Source of the DNA: Micromonospora coerulea
GTDB lineage: Bacteria; Actinomycetota; Actinomycetes; Mycobacteriales; Micromonosporaceae
Length of the DNA: 64,000 bases
Assembly: GCF_016598485.1 (NCBI RefSeq)
Contig: NZ_JAEMUW010000016.1
Coordinates: 1-64,000 of the forward strand
Direction: 5' to 3'
The notes beneath the pieces are model-generated. The model had not been told where the DNA came from and searched no databases. It saw only the letters and a list, made by a program, of their open reading frames with translations. Positions 7,228 to 15,709 of the stretch are shown here, one piece after another; the stretch's first letter is position 1, and the number at the start of each line of letters is the position of its first letter. A program made the position numbers and the translations under genes.

Positions 7228-7636
7228 TGCAGCTGGTGGCCCAGCGTCCCGCCGAGGTTCACGACCGGTGCACCCCGAGCCACTGCGAAGGTGACCTGAT
7301 CATCGGCCGGGCCCACGCCTCAGCGATTGGCACCCCAGTTCCGCAACGCCCTGATCACCCAGACCGCAGCACATCCCGCACCAGCTGTGGCGCAGCCTGA
7401 CCTGGACCAGGGGCGGGAGGTGACCCTGCACGAGGACATGGCTGCGCTGACCGGCTTCCGCATCCACTTCTGCGACCCACACTCCGGCACCAACGAGAAC
7501 ACAAACCGCCTACTCCGCCAGCACTTCCCAAGGAACCGACCTGTCCGTGCACAGCGCTGAGGACCTTCGCGGTGTCACCCGGCAACTCAACCACCGGCCC
7601 GGCCTCTGCCTCAACGACCAGCCTCCCGCTGAGGCA
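7228..7636 (+). pseudogene. IS30-family transposase relic
   Basis: Two conserved IS30 blocks remain. The first is QRPAEVHDRCTPSHCEGDLIIG followed by ASAIGT, which carries the first catalytic Asp region. The second is ALTGFRIHFCDPHS followed by TNENTNRLLRQHFPRN, the family signature before the last Glu. Between them the usual segment of about 50 residues is mostly deleted, the PWQR segment before TNENTN is missing, and the frame changes at least twice (near SLTW and after PRN, where LSVHSAEDLRG follows in another frame). It is a dead remnant. Confidence 0.85.
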
Positions 7637-7777
7637 TGAGCCGATGGTCGGCGCAGTTTGTCGTCAGCTAGTTCGCGACCTCCGACTCCGTCGGTTGCGG
7701 CAGCTCGACCTGGAGCCAGGCGTCCATTGGTCAGGTCCTCGCTGCTGGTCCTGGGCCCGCAGTGGGACTGGCAGGCT

Positions 7778-8629
7778 TTACTGCGGCTCGACGGTCGAGC
7801 GTAGCCAGGTGCCGTCGGGCTGCCGCCAAGCGCGCCAACCCGCCGGCAGGTCCAGCAACTGGCCCACGTCGTGGTGGGCGACGAGGTGGGCCAGATGCGC
7901 GGTGGTCAGATCCGGCTGCTCCATCGCGTCGCCGTCGAGGAACTGCCAGCTCCCGTCGTGATCGTGGATCACACCGTTGACCGGGCGGCCGCCGTCCACA
8001 ATGCGCATGAGCGTGAACACCACCTGGCAAGGATCAAGGTTCGGGTACATCCATGGCGGCGCCGGCTCGGTCCACATACTGCGCGGGTGCTCGTCCATCG
8101 GCAGCCACAGCAACGGCTGGGTCTCATGCGCGCCGTCTTCGAGCTCGGGGTCACCCGGGTAGCGGCCGGCCTTGTCGGGCCACAGCAGTTGCACGACCGG
8201 AAACGGCGGACGCTGATAGTAATCGATGGCCGCCCCGAACAGCTGCCCGTACCAACTGCTGTGCACGGGAGCGAGCGCGAGCTCGTACCCGTCGATGACG
8301 CCTGCCAGCCTGCGGCCGGGGGTCAGCGGCTGCCCGTCACGGATCAGGCGGCCGACCGTGTTGACGATCTCCATGGCCCGCTGCTGCGGGATGCCGAGCA
8401 GGCACAGCTCGACGCTGCCGTAGCTGTGCCACAGACCGATCGAGTAGGCCCAGTCGGGCGTGGTCATGCCAAGAACGCCGGTGACGCCCCAACCGTACTC
8501 ACGAACCAGCCGGGCATTGCGGCGCTCGCGCTCTGGCCAGGACTTTTCTGCGCGCCGCCACCGAACCCGCGGTGTGCCGTCGCCCTCGCAGAGGAGGCAA
8601 TGACACTCGCGATCGGGCGCGTCGGGCAT
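7778..8629 (-). CDS. DUF4262 domain protein
   Basis: The 283-aa product has an N-terminal two-cysteine segment (CHCLLCEGDG). The DUF4262 core follows: GWGVTGVLG, then PDWAYSIGLWHSYGSVELCLLGIPQQRAMEIVNTVGRLIRDG. The C-terminal half contains a second conserved actinobacterial block with WTEPAPPWMYPNLDPCQVVFTLMRIVDG. DUF4262 proteins are cytosolic with unknown biochemistry. The start at 8629 gives MPDAPDRE; an upstream ATG at 8644 is equally possible. Confidence 0.85.
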   Translation of the reverse strand: MPDAPDRECHCLLCEGDGTPRVRWRRAEKSWPERERRNARLVREYGWGVTGVLGMTTPDWAYSIGLWHSYGSVELCLLGIPQQRAMEIVNTVGRLIRDGQPLTPGRRLAGVIDGYELALAPVHSSWYGQLFGAAIDYYQRPPFPVVQLLWPDKAGRYPGDPELEDGAHETQPLLWLPMDEHPRSMWTEPAPPWMYPNLDPCQVVFTLMRIVDGGRPVNGVIHDHDGSWQFLDGDAMEQPDLTTAHLAHLVAHHDVGQLLDLPAGWRAWRQPDGTWLRSTVEPQ

Positions 8630-8684
8630 CCGCGGAGCATACAAGGCGACCGCCCGCGGTTCACCCGATGGAAGGTACGCGGTA

Positions 8685-9326
8685 TCAGTCGTGGGTGATC
8701 GAGAAACCGAGGATCACGGCAGCTGACACTACTACGTGTCCGGGTGCGAGGTCCTGTGCGGAAGCGTCACCGCCCGAACCGTGGCCACGGTATCGTTCGT
8801 GTCCCACGTTCTCTGGATCGACGTCGTCGATGTGCACGACAGCACCGAGCCGGACGCCGGCCGCCTCGGCGTACAACTCGGCCTTGCGCCGAGCAGCTGC
8901 TACCGCCTGACGCCGAGCTTCCGCGCGCATCTCGGCCTTTGTCATGACGTCGAAGTCAACCGCCTCGATCTCGTTCGCGCCGGCGGCTACGACGTCATCG
9001 AGCAACTGCTGAACGATGTCCAGACGGTCCGACTCCATGGCAAACGATGCTTGGCACTGATAGCCCAGGAACACCCGCTCTGGGCCATAGCCGCTCCACG
9101 AACTCTTGAGATCCAGCCGTGACCGCTCCACAGCACTGTCGGCAACGCCGTGGGCCCGCAGCGCCTGACGCACCGCGTGCACGGCCTCAGCCGCCGCGGC
9201 GAATGCACCTGATGGCGTCTGTTCCACCCGCACGACCCGGAATCTCGCTCGGACCAGATCCGGCATGGACTTCACGCTCGCCGCGCCGTACGCGGTGACA
9301 CCCCACGGCCGTTCGATTAGCTGCAT
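8685..9326 (-). CDS. SIMPL (DUF541) domain protein
   Basis: The 213-aa product carries the SIMPL/DUF541 pattern. It starts with WGVTAYGAASVKSMPDLVRARFRVV, continues with SRLDLKSSWSGYGPERVFLGYQCQASF, and ends with MRAEARRQAVAAARRKAELYAEAAGVRLGAVVHID. In other bacteria, family members lie in the periplasm or outside the cell. This one has no evident signal peptide, so it is probably cytosolic, as in several actinobacterial relatives. The gene has its own upstream region beside the tmRNA-like fragment. Confidence 0.85.
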   Translation of the reverse strand: MQLIERPWGVTAYGAASVKSMPDLVRARFRVVRVEQTPSGAFAAAAEAVHAVRQALRAHGVADSAVERSRLDLKSSWSGYGPERVFLGYQCQASFAMESDRLDIVQQLLDDVVAAGANEIEAVDFDVMTKAEMRAEARRQAVAAARRKAELYAEAAGVRLGAVVHIDDVDPENVGHERYRGHGSGGDASAQDLAPGHVVVSAAVILGFSITHD

Positions 9327-9430
9327 GACGATGATCTTACGAAGGTCTCACTGGCGAGCGTTGTCCCCGATCAGCCTGCCGACGTCAGGGTGATCGCCTG
9401 TCATCGGCACCTGGCAAACAGCACCGAGGC

Positions 9431-9460
9431 TGGTGGAGCTGTGGGGATTTGACCCCTGAT
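9431..9460 (-). other. tmRNA/tRNA 3'-end-like fragment, possible att remnant
   Basis: Read on the minus strand, the piece contains a T-arm-like GGGGTCAAATCCCC followed by CAGCTCCACCA. CAGCTCCACCA is the characteristic 3' end of bacterial tmRNA, and GGTTCAAATCC is the usual T-loop; here one T is missing. No matching 5' acceptor strand or tag-coding region is nearby, so this is a fragment and not a functional gene. Such 3' fragments are commonly left by tyrosine-integrase elements that insert in ssrA. Confidence 0.4.
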
Positions 9461-9518
9461 CCCCCTCGATGCAGACGAGGACCGGTGCATGCTGTCACCG
9501 GCCCCCGTTCGCGTCCGG

Positions 9519-10727
9519 TCAGTCGGCGAGCGCGCCGGCTGCCCGCCCCTCGTGCAGGGTTAGGTTCCGGCCGGTGGACGGGTCGAACAGGTGGATCTTG
9601 TCCAGGTTGAACCAGACCCGCCGGTTCTCCCCCTCCCGTGCCGCCGACTCGGCGGAGAGCCGGGTGACCAGGCTCGATCCGGCGCCGGCAAAGTCGGCCG
9701 CGCCCGCGTCGGCGGCCAGCTCCTCCAGCTCGGCGGCGGTGGCCCGCTCCCCCTCGATGGTGAAGTAGACGTACTTGTCCGAGCCCATCGACTCGACGAT
9801 GTCCACCGGCGCGTCGAACTCCATGCCCCGGCGGCGGGTCTCCTCGTCGATCAGCTCGGCGTCCTCGAAGTGCTCGGGGCGGATGCCGAGGATCAGCTCG
9901 CGCGGGGCGTCCGCGCCCTCGAGCTGCCGGCGCAGCCGGTCCCCGACCGGCACGTCGCCGAGCGCCGTGCGCAGCCGCCCTTCGGAGACGGCAGCGTGCA
10001 GGAAGTTCATCGATGGCGAACCGATGAAGCCGGCGACGAAGAGGTTGCGCGGGTGGTCGTACAGCTCCTGCGGCGGCCCGACCTGCTGCACGGCCCCGCC
10101 CCGCATGATGACCACCCGGTCGCCGAGGGTCATCGCCTCGGTCTGGTCGTGGGTGACGTAGACGGTGGTGGTGCCGAGCTGCTTTTGCAGGCGGGACACC
10201 ACCGTGCGCATCTGCACCCGCAGCTTGGCGTCCAGGTTGGACAGCGGCTCGTCCATCAGGAACGCCTTCGGCTGGCGGACGATCGCCCGGCCCATCGCCA
10301 CCCGCTGCCGCTGGCCCCCGGAGAGGTTGGCCGGCTTGCGGTCCAGCAGCGGGGTCAGCTCCAGGACCTTGGCCGCCTCGTCGACCTTCGCGTCGATGGT
10401 GGCCCGGTCCAGCTTCGCCAGCCGCAGCGGGAAGGCCATGTTCTCCCGCACCGTCATGTTCGGGTAGAGCGCGTACGACTGGAAGACCATGGCGATGTCG
10501 CGGTCCCGGGGCGCCTTGTCGTTGACCCGCTGCCCCGCGATCCGCAGCTCGCCGGAGCTGATGTCCTCCAGCCCGGCGATCATGTTGAGGGTGGTGGACT
10601 TCCCGCAGCCCGACGGGCCGACCAGGATCACGAACTCGCCATCGGCGATCTCCAGGTCGACGTCCTGCACCGCGACGGTCCCGTCCGGGAACCGCTTGCT
10701 CACCTTGTCCAGCACGATGTCAGCCAT
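9519..10727 (-). CDS. sugC: Trehalose ABC transporter ATPase SugC
   Basis: This is the 402-aa nucleotide-binding subunit of the importer encoded just upstream. Visible motifs are Walker A GPSGCGKST (residues 37-45), signature LSGGQ (135-139), Walker B FLMDEP (156-161) and the switch His in YVTHDQTEAM. The C-terminal about 150 residues form the MalK/UgpC-type regulatory OB domain (LGIRPEHF). ATG 10727 follows sugB by 11 nt with GGTGG upstream; the first residues MADIVLDKVSKRFPDG are typical of the family. In mycobacteria SugC powers uptake of trehalose recycled from cell-envelope mycolates. In a genus without mycolates, the substrate could be environmental trehalose or a related glucoside. Confidence 0.9.
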   Translation of the reverse strand: MADIVLDKVSKRFPDGTVAVQDVDLEIADGEFVILVGPSGCGKSTTLNMIAGLEDISSGELRIAGQRVNDKAPRDRDIAMVFQSYALYPNMTVRENMAFPLRLAKLDRATIDAKVDEAAKVLELTPLLDRKPANLSGGQRQRVAMGRAIVRQPKAFLMDEPLSNLDAKLRVQMRTVVSRLQKQLGTTTVYVTHDQTEAMTLGDRVVIMRGGAVQQVGPPQELYDHPRNLFVAGFIGSPSMNFLHAAVSEGRLRTALGDVPVGDRLRRQLEGADAPRELILGIRPEHFEDAELIDEETRRRGMEFDAPVDIVESMGSDKYVYFTIEGERATAAELEELAADAGAADFAGAGSSLVTRLSAESAAREGENRRVWFNLDKIHLFDPSTGRNLTLHEGRAAGALAD

Positions 10728-10738
10728 GACTACACCAC

Positions 10739-11575
10739 CTATCCCTTGACTGCGCCGGAGGTCAGACCGGAGACGATGCGGCGCTGGAAGAAGAGCACGA
10801 ACAGGATGATCGGAATGGTGATCACCACGGCGGCCGCGCAGATCGCCCCGGTGGGGTCCTCGAACTGCGACTCGCCGGTGAAGAACGACAGCGCCACCGG
10901 CACCGTCCGCGCCCGCTCGGTCGAGGTGAGCGTGATGGCGAACAGGAAGTCGTTCCAGCAGAAGATGAAGACCAGGATCGCCGTGGTGAACAGCCCCGGC
11001 GCGGCCAGCGGGGCGATCACCCGCCGGAACGCCTGGCCCTGCGTGGCGCCGTCCATCTTCGCCGCCTTCTCCAGATCCCACGGGATCTGCTTGAAGAACG
11101 CCGACAGCGTGTAGATCGCCAGCGGCAGGGCGAAAGTGATGTACGGCAGGATCAGCCCCGGCCAGGTGTCGAAGAGGCCGAGCTGCCGCTCGATCTCGAA
11201 CAGCGGCGACACCAGCGACACCTGGGGGAACATCGCGATCAGCAGGGAGACCCCGACCAGCAGCTTCTTGCCGGGGAAGTCCAGCCGGGAGATCGCGTAC
11301 GCGGCCATCGCGCCCAGCACCACCGCGATCAGCGTGGCGATCAGCGCGATGCCGATCGAGTTGGCCAGGGCCCGGACGAACTGGTCGGTGTCGAAGATCG
11401 TCCGGTAGTTGTCCAGCGTCCACTCCCGCGGCCAGAACCTCCCGTCGGTGAGGGTGCCCGGGGTCTTGAACGACAGCGAGGCGATCCAGAGCACCGGGAT
11501 CAGCGCGAAGACGACGACGATCACGTCCAGCAGACCCCAGCGCAGCTTCGCCCGGTTGGTGGTTTCGACTGCCAT
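10739..11575 (-). CDS. sugB: Trehalose ABC transporter permease SugB
   Basis: This is a 278-aa MalG-type inner membrane permease with six predicted transmembrane segments. The cytoplasmic EAA loop, which docks on the ATPase, reads LEKAAKMDGATQGQAFRRVIAPLAAP in the last third. The C-terminus RRIVSGLTSGAVKG is typical of MalG/SugB proteins. It starts 1 nt after the sugA stop and is followed by sugC, so the four genes form one minus-strand operon with almost no spacing. Confidence 0.9.
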   Translation of the reverse strand: MAVETTNRAKLRWGLLDVIVVVFALIPVLWIASLSFKTPGTLTDGRFWPREWTLDNYRTIFDTDQFVRALANSIGIALIATLIAVVLGAMAAYAISRLDFPGKKLLVGVSLLIAMFPQVSLVSPLFEIERQLGLFDTWPGLILPYITFALPLAIYTLSAFFKQIPWDLEKAAKMDGATQGQAFRRVIAPLAAPGLFTTAILVFIFCWNDFLFAITLTSTERARTVPVALSFFTGESQFEDPTGAICAAAVVITIPIILFVLFFQRRIVSGLTSGAVKG

Positions 11576-11576
11576 C

Positions 11577-12578
11577 TCAGCGCCTCTCCCCGTCGTCGCT
11601 GCCCGGGGCAGCGGTACCGAACATCTTCACGAAGACGAAGGCGATGATCGCCACCGTGATGAAGATCAGCACCGACATCGTCGAGCCGATGCCGAGGTTC
11701 AGACCCCGGATCAGGTTGTTGTAGGCGAGCATCGACACCGACGAGGTCTCGTTGCCGCCCGCGGTGAGCACGAAGATGTTGTCGAAGACCCGGAACGCGT
11801 CCAGCGTGCGGAACAGCAGGGCGACCAGGATCGCCGGCTTCATCACCGGCAGCATCACCTTGGTGAACCGCTGCCAGGAGGTCGCGCCGTCGGTGGAGGC
11901 CGCCTTGAGCAGGTCCTCCGGGACCAGGGCCAGGCCGGCCATCAGCAGCAGCGCCATGAACGGCGTGGTCTTCCAGATCTCCGCCAGCATGACGATCGCC
12001 AACGAGCTGGCCCGCTCGGTCAGCGGCGCGCTGCCGTCGAAGACGTTCGCCAGGTAGCCGGTGCCGGGCGTCCACGCGTACCGCCAGGAGAAGGCCGCGA
12101 CGACCGTGACGATGCCGTACGGGATCAGCGCCGCCGTGCGGACGATGCCCCGGCCGACCAGCGTGCGGTGCATGATCAGCGCGAGTCCCATGCCGAGCAC
12201 CAGCTCGATCGCGACCGTGACCACGGTGATCAGCGCGGTGACCCCGAACGCGGTCCACCAGAACTGGTTGGACAGCACGGTGGTGTAGTTCTCCAGCCCG
12301 ATGAACTCGCGCTGGTCGGGGAAGCGCAGGTCGAAGCGCTGGAGCGACAGCCAGACCGAGTAAAGGATCGGGTACGCGGTGACCAGCACCATGACCAGCG
12401 CGGCCGGCGCGCAGAGCAGCCAGCCCAGCCGGCGCTCCGCCCGCTTGTTCTCGCTCAGCGGGGCCTTCGCCCGGCGGCCGGTTCGCTGGGCCGGCACCGC
12501 GGCGTGCCGGCCGCCGGACCGGGTGGCGGTCTCGTCGGCCGCGACGTCCGCACCGGTGGGAGTGGCGTTGATGCTCAC
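11577..12578 (-). CDS. sugA: Trehalose ABC transporter permease SugA
   Basis: This is a 333-aa MalF-type permease. A cytoplasmic Ala/Arg-rich N-terminal extension of about 60 residues precedes the first transmembrane helix (LLCAPAALVMVLVTAYPILYSVWLSL). The EAA loop is LLKAASTDGATSWQRFTKVMLPVMKP. Its start overlaps the lpqY stop by 4 nt (ATGA), indicating translational coupling. With SugB it forms the transmembrane channel of the importer. Confidence 0.9.
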   Translation of the reverse strand: MSINATPTGADVAADETATRSGGRHAAVPAQRTGRRAKAPLSENKRAERRLGWLLCAPAALVMVLVTAYPILYSVWLSLQRFDLRFPDQREFIGLENYTTVLSNQFWWTAFGVTALITVVTVAIELVLGMGLALIMHRTLVGRGIVRTAALIPYGIVTVVAAFSWRYAWTPGTGYLANVFDGSAPLTERASSLAIVMLAEIWKTTPFMALLLMAGLALVPEDLLKAASTDGATSWQRFTKVMLPVMKPAILVALLFRTLDAFRVFDNIFVLTAGGNETSSVSMLAYNNLIRGLNLGIGSTMSVLIFITVAIIAFVFVKMFGTAAPGSDDGERR

Positions 12579-13864
12579 GGGAGGACCCCCTTCGACTCGA
12601 GGGCGTCGGCGATGGCGTCACGCAGCTCGTTGGCGGTCTGTTCGGGCTGGATCGCCGACGGCGGCGACAGGATCGCGGACGTGACCGTGGAGATGCTCTG
12701 GTAGGCCGGGGTCAGCGGACGAACGGCCGGCTCCTTCAGCTCCTCGAGGATGGTGTCCTTCATCGGGTACGCCTTGTCCATCTCCGGGTCGTCGTAGACC
12801 TTCTCGATGGTCGGCGGCACGCCGTCGTTGACCGCCGAGAACTTCTGGTTCTTCTCGTTGCGGATGCACCGGGCCGCCTCGAAGGACTCCGTCGGGTGCT
12901 TGGAGTAGGCGCTGACCGCCATGTTGACGCCGCCGATGGTGACCTTGCTCGGGGTGTTTTCGTCGATCCCCGGCACGCGCGCCCACTTGACCTTCTTCGC
13001 CAGGTCCGGGTTCGCCTCCTGCATCGCGGGATAGACGAAGGGCCAGTTGACCTGGAAGGCACCCGTGCCGGACTGGAACTCCAGCCGGACCGGGTCCTCG
13101 ATGGCGTTGCTGAACGACGGCGACGTCACGCCCGACGTGGCGAACTTCTTCAGCTGGTCGAGCGCCCTCACGGTGCCCTCGTCCATCACGGCCTTCTTGC
13201 CGTCGTCGCTGAGGATCTTCCCGCCGGCGCTCTCGGCCAGGGTGTTGTAGAGGACGACCAGTCCCTCGTACTGGGCCCCCATGGTGAGCACCTGGTACGG
13301 CTTGCCCTGCTGCTTGAGCTGCTGGGCCGCGGAGATCATCTCGTCCCAGGTCTTCGGCGGCTGCTGCACCAGGTCGGTGCGGTACCAGAGGAGCTGGACG
13401 TTGGTGTTCTTCGGCGCGGCGTAGAGCTTGCCCTCGTAGCGGGCGGTGTCCAGCGGGCCCGCGAGGGTGCCCTGCTCGACCTCCGCCTTGGCCTGGCCGG
13501 TCCACTCCCGGATCCAGTCCGCGCTGGCGAACTCCTGGGTCCAGGTGACATCGAGGCCGAGCACGTCCATCCCGCTGTCCTCCGCGGCGAGCCGGCGCAC
13601 CATCTGCACCCGCTGCTCGTCGGCCTGCCGCGGCAGCACCCGGTAGACGATCTGGTAGCGCCCCTGGGCCTGCGCGTTGCAGTCGTCGACGACCTTCTGC
13701 AGGTTCTGTTCCGGCGGGTAGTACAGGTTGATCGTCGGCGTACCGCCGTCGCCGCCGGACCCGCAGGCCGCCAGCGGCGCCACCAACGTCAGCGCGGCGG
13801 CTGCGGCCGCCGCGCGGAATCGTGGCCGCCGCCGGTCCGCGGCCTCGTCGGGGTCTGTCGTCAT
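12575..13864 (-). CDS. lpqY: Trehalose-binding lipoprotein LpqY
   Basis: This 429-aa extracellular solute-binding lipoprotein has a signal peptide ending in the lipobox LAAC, with the acylated cysteine at residue 34. The mature protein matches the mycobacterial LpqY pattern: DEQRVQMVRRLAAEDSGMDVLGLDVTWTQEFA, FQVNWPFVYPAM, PSKVTIGGVNMAVSAYSKHP and a C-terminal VRPLTPAYQSISTVTSAILS. The gene order lpqY-sugA-sugB-sugC is also conserved. ATG 13864 is chosen because the signal peptide follows it directly and GGGAGGG lies just upstream. Confidence 0.9.
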   Translation of the reverse strand: MTTDPDEAADRRRPRFRAAAAAAALTLVAPLAACGSGGDGGTPTINLYYPPEQNLQKVVDDCNAQAQGRYQIVYRVLPRQADEQRVQMVRRLAAEDSGMDVLGLDVTWTQEFASADWIREWTGQAKAEVEQGTLAGPLDTARYEGKLYAAPKNTNVQLLWYRTDLVQQPPKTWDEMISAAQQLKQQGKPYQVLTMGAQYEGLVVLYNTLAESAGGKILSDDGKKAVMDEGTVRALDQLKKFATSGVTSPSFSNAIEDPVRLEFQSGTGAFQVNWPFVYPAMQEANPDLAKKVKWARVPGIDENTPSKVTIGGVNMAVSAYSKHPTESFEAARCIRNEKNQKFSAVNDGVPPTIEKVYDDPEMDKAYPMKDTILEELKEPAVRPLTPAYQSISTVTSAILSPPSAIQPEQTANELRDAIADALESKGVLP

Positions 13865-13942
13865 CGCCCTCCCCCTTTCTTCGGCGAGAGCCGGGGGGAG
13901 CTGCCCGTGCCCCGGCGCACGGCGAGACGGTCCGGGCGCTGG

Positions 13943-13982
13943 TTGCGGCAAATCCACTCGGCCCCGGGCGTTTCGTGCGCAA
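13943..13982. promoter_or_regulatory. Candidate operators between lpqY and the divergent gene
   Basis: The 230-nt gap between the divergent lpqY and 14095 genes carries TTGCGGCAA (13943-13951) and the imperfect palindrome GTTTCGTGCGCAAC (13969-13982). Sites of the TTGC-N-GCAA type are used by LacI-family sugar regulators in actinobacteria. No such regulator gene is adjacent, so this is only suggestive. Confidence 0.2.
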
Positions 13983-14094
13983 CAGTGCCCGACCTGCGAC
14001 GCTCCGAAACCTGAGCGTCACCAGACGGAACGACCGGGCCTGAGATGGACCGGATCAGCCCTGCGCGTCGGCCGGGCGGCCTTACGCTCGGCGG

Positions 14095-14673
14095 ATGGAC
14101 GCCACCTTCTTCTTCGATCTCGCCTGCCCGTGGACCTGGCGCGCCTCCCGTTGGCTGGTCGCCGTCGCCGAGGCCCGGGGGCTGCGCATCGAGTGGCGGG
14201 CGTTCAGCCTGGCCATCCTCAACGAGGGCCGGATCGCCCCCGAGCACGCCGACGCGATGGCCGCCTCCGGCCGCGCGCTGCGGCTGGTGGAGGCGCTGCG
14301 CGCCGAGGGCCGCCACGACGACGCCGGCCGCTTCTACACCGAGCTGGGCGCCCGCACCCACGACGCCGGCAAACCGATCTCCGACAAGATCGTGACGGCG
14401 GCCGTCGAGGCGGCCGGCCTCGCCGACGCCGCGCCGGCCCTCGACGACGAGCGCTGGGACCGGGCGGTACGCGAGTCACACACCCTGTCGTACGCCTCGG
14501 CGGGGCCGGACATCGGCTCCCCGGTGCTGATGGTGCCCGACGCCGAGCGGGGCATCCACGGCCCGATCCTCACCGAGGTCCCGAGCACCGATGACGCCCT
14601 GACCATCTGGGACTCCCTCGTGCCGCTGCTGCGGCTGCCCACCTTCCACGAGGTCAAGCGCGGCCGCCACTAA
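14095..14673 (+). CDS. DsbA-fold protein of the Rv2466c (mycothiol-dependent nitroreductase) family
   Basis: The 192-aa product matches Mycobacterium Rv2466c along its length: FFDLACPWTWRASRWL, then IEWRAFSLAILNEGR, and late on GSPVLMVPDAERGIHGPIL and a final FHEVKRGRH. Rv2466c is a thioredoxin-fold oxidoreductase that uses mycothiol and can reduce nitro-compounds. Here the active-site tetrapeptide is CPWT (Cys11) and not CPWC. Only the nucleophilic cysteine is kept, which would favour a monothiol, mycothiol-dependent mechanism. It is divergent from lpqY and probably cytosolic. Confidence 0.8.
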   Translation: MDATFFFDLACPWTWRASRWLVAVAEARGLRIEWRAFSLAILNEGRIAPEHADAMAASGRALRLVEALRAEGRHDDAGRFYTELGARTHDAGKPISDKIVTAAVEAAGLADAAPALDDERWDRAVRESHTLSYASAGPDIGSPVLMVPDAERGIHGPILTEVPSTDDALTIWDSLVPLLRLPTFHEVKRGRH

Positions 14674-14697
14674 CCACCAGCCCCCGCCCCGCACTTG

Positions 14698-14742
14698 CCG
14701 AGAAAGGGTGGCTTTGGCGCGCGGAATGGCCACTCTCTCTCG
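14698..14742. repeat. Dispersed hairpin repeat, copy 1
   Basis: CCGAGAAAGGGTGGC pairs imperfectly with GGCCACTCTCTCTCGG around a short loop, and the outer GCACTT/AAGTGC extends the stem. The same design recurs at 35641-35680, with identical loop-proximal GCGGAATGGCCACTCT and a following CGGAAA-x-TGCGC. It lies just after a stop codon and could act as a terminator or REP-like element. Confidence 0.7.
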
Positions 14743-14822
14743 GAAAGTGCGCGGATCTTGGGGGCGGCGGTGGGGTTGGGGGTTGGGGGCGGGCGTTCAG
14801 GTGGGTGGGTGATGATGGCCGG

Positions 14823-15525
14823 GTGATCGCGCGCTTCAAGGACCTCTGCATGGACGCCGTCGATGCTTCGGGGCTGGCCGGGTTCTGGGTTCGGATCCTC
14901 GGGGGCGGGGTGGTCGAGACCGGGGACGGCGACGCCCGGCTGGATGTGCGCCCGGCGGGGCCGGTCCCGAGTCGATCTGGGTCAACCAGGTGCCCGAGCC
15001 GCGTACCGGCAAGACGCGGGTCCACCTGGATGTGCGCCTCGCCGACCCGGACCCGGCGGCGCTGCTGGCGGCCGGCGCCCGACTGGTACGCGAGCCGGAC
15101 GCGGAGATCGGCTGGTGGGTGTTGGCCGACCCGGACGGCAACCAGTTCTGCGCGTTCCCGCCCGGAGAGGGGAAGCGCCCGGGCGTCTTCGAGCTGGTGG
15201 TGGACAGCGCCGACCCGGCCGCGCAGGCGAGGTGGTGGGCGGGCGTGGTCGGCGGTCAGGTCGGCGGCGAGGGCGAGGACTACGCCTACCTGACCGGCGC
15301 GGCCGGGTTCCCCTGGGGTTCGTGGATCTTCGACCCGGTGTCGGAGCGCAAGCGGGTGAAGAACCGGGTGCACTGGGACGTCGAGCTGACCGGTGCGGAG
15401 GTCACAGCCGTGATCTCGGCGGGCGCGACGCTGCTGCGCGAGCCCGACGACCGGATCGGCTGTGGGTGCTGGCCGATCCGGAGGGCAACGCGTTCTGCGC
15501 CTTTCCGCCTCGTCCCAACCAGTGA
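14823..15525 (+). pseudogene. Two-domain VOC/glyoxalase-like gene with two single-base deletions
   Basis: Read across three frames, the gene encodes a typical about 233-aa actinobacterial protein with two VOC domains. It begins VIARFKDLCMDAVDASGLAGFW, continues with WVNQVPEPRTGKTRVHLDVR and WWVLADPDGNQFCAFPP, then a second domain with KNRVHWDVEL, and ends WVLADPEGNAFCAFPPRPNQ. The frame is lost near 14957-14964 (GGCCGGTCC; one G missing) and again near 15460-15465 (GGCTGTGGG; one G missing). Both sites are G-rich, so sequencing error is as likely as true inactivation. The VOC fold binds metal and hosts many small-molecule reactions; no substrate is indicated. Confidence 0.75.
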
Positions 15526-15709
15526 ACGACCAGCTACCCGGCGTGCGCCCCGTGGACTAGCGTTTTTCCCAGCTTCGCAGCCAGCGCGTCGCCGTCGATG
15601 TCGATACGCCTCCGGCCGACCCCAGCCCGCCCGAACGGTTGGTAATCGCGGGAACCCCCTTCTGCCGGTTCACCGGTTGGGCAGGATCGTCCCCAACGAG
15701 GAGGTTGTC

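Noticed and set aside
9431..9500. Functional tRNA gene near 9431-9500
   Set aside because: No 5' acceptor strand, D-arm or anticodon arm can be placed and the T-loop lacks one base; only a 3'-end-like fragment remains.
9519..13864. Long plus-strand open frames antisense to lpqY-sugABC
   Set aside because: They are shadows caused by high third-position G+C. Their translations are Arg/Ala/His-rich without any domain, while the minus strand encodes clear transporter proteins.
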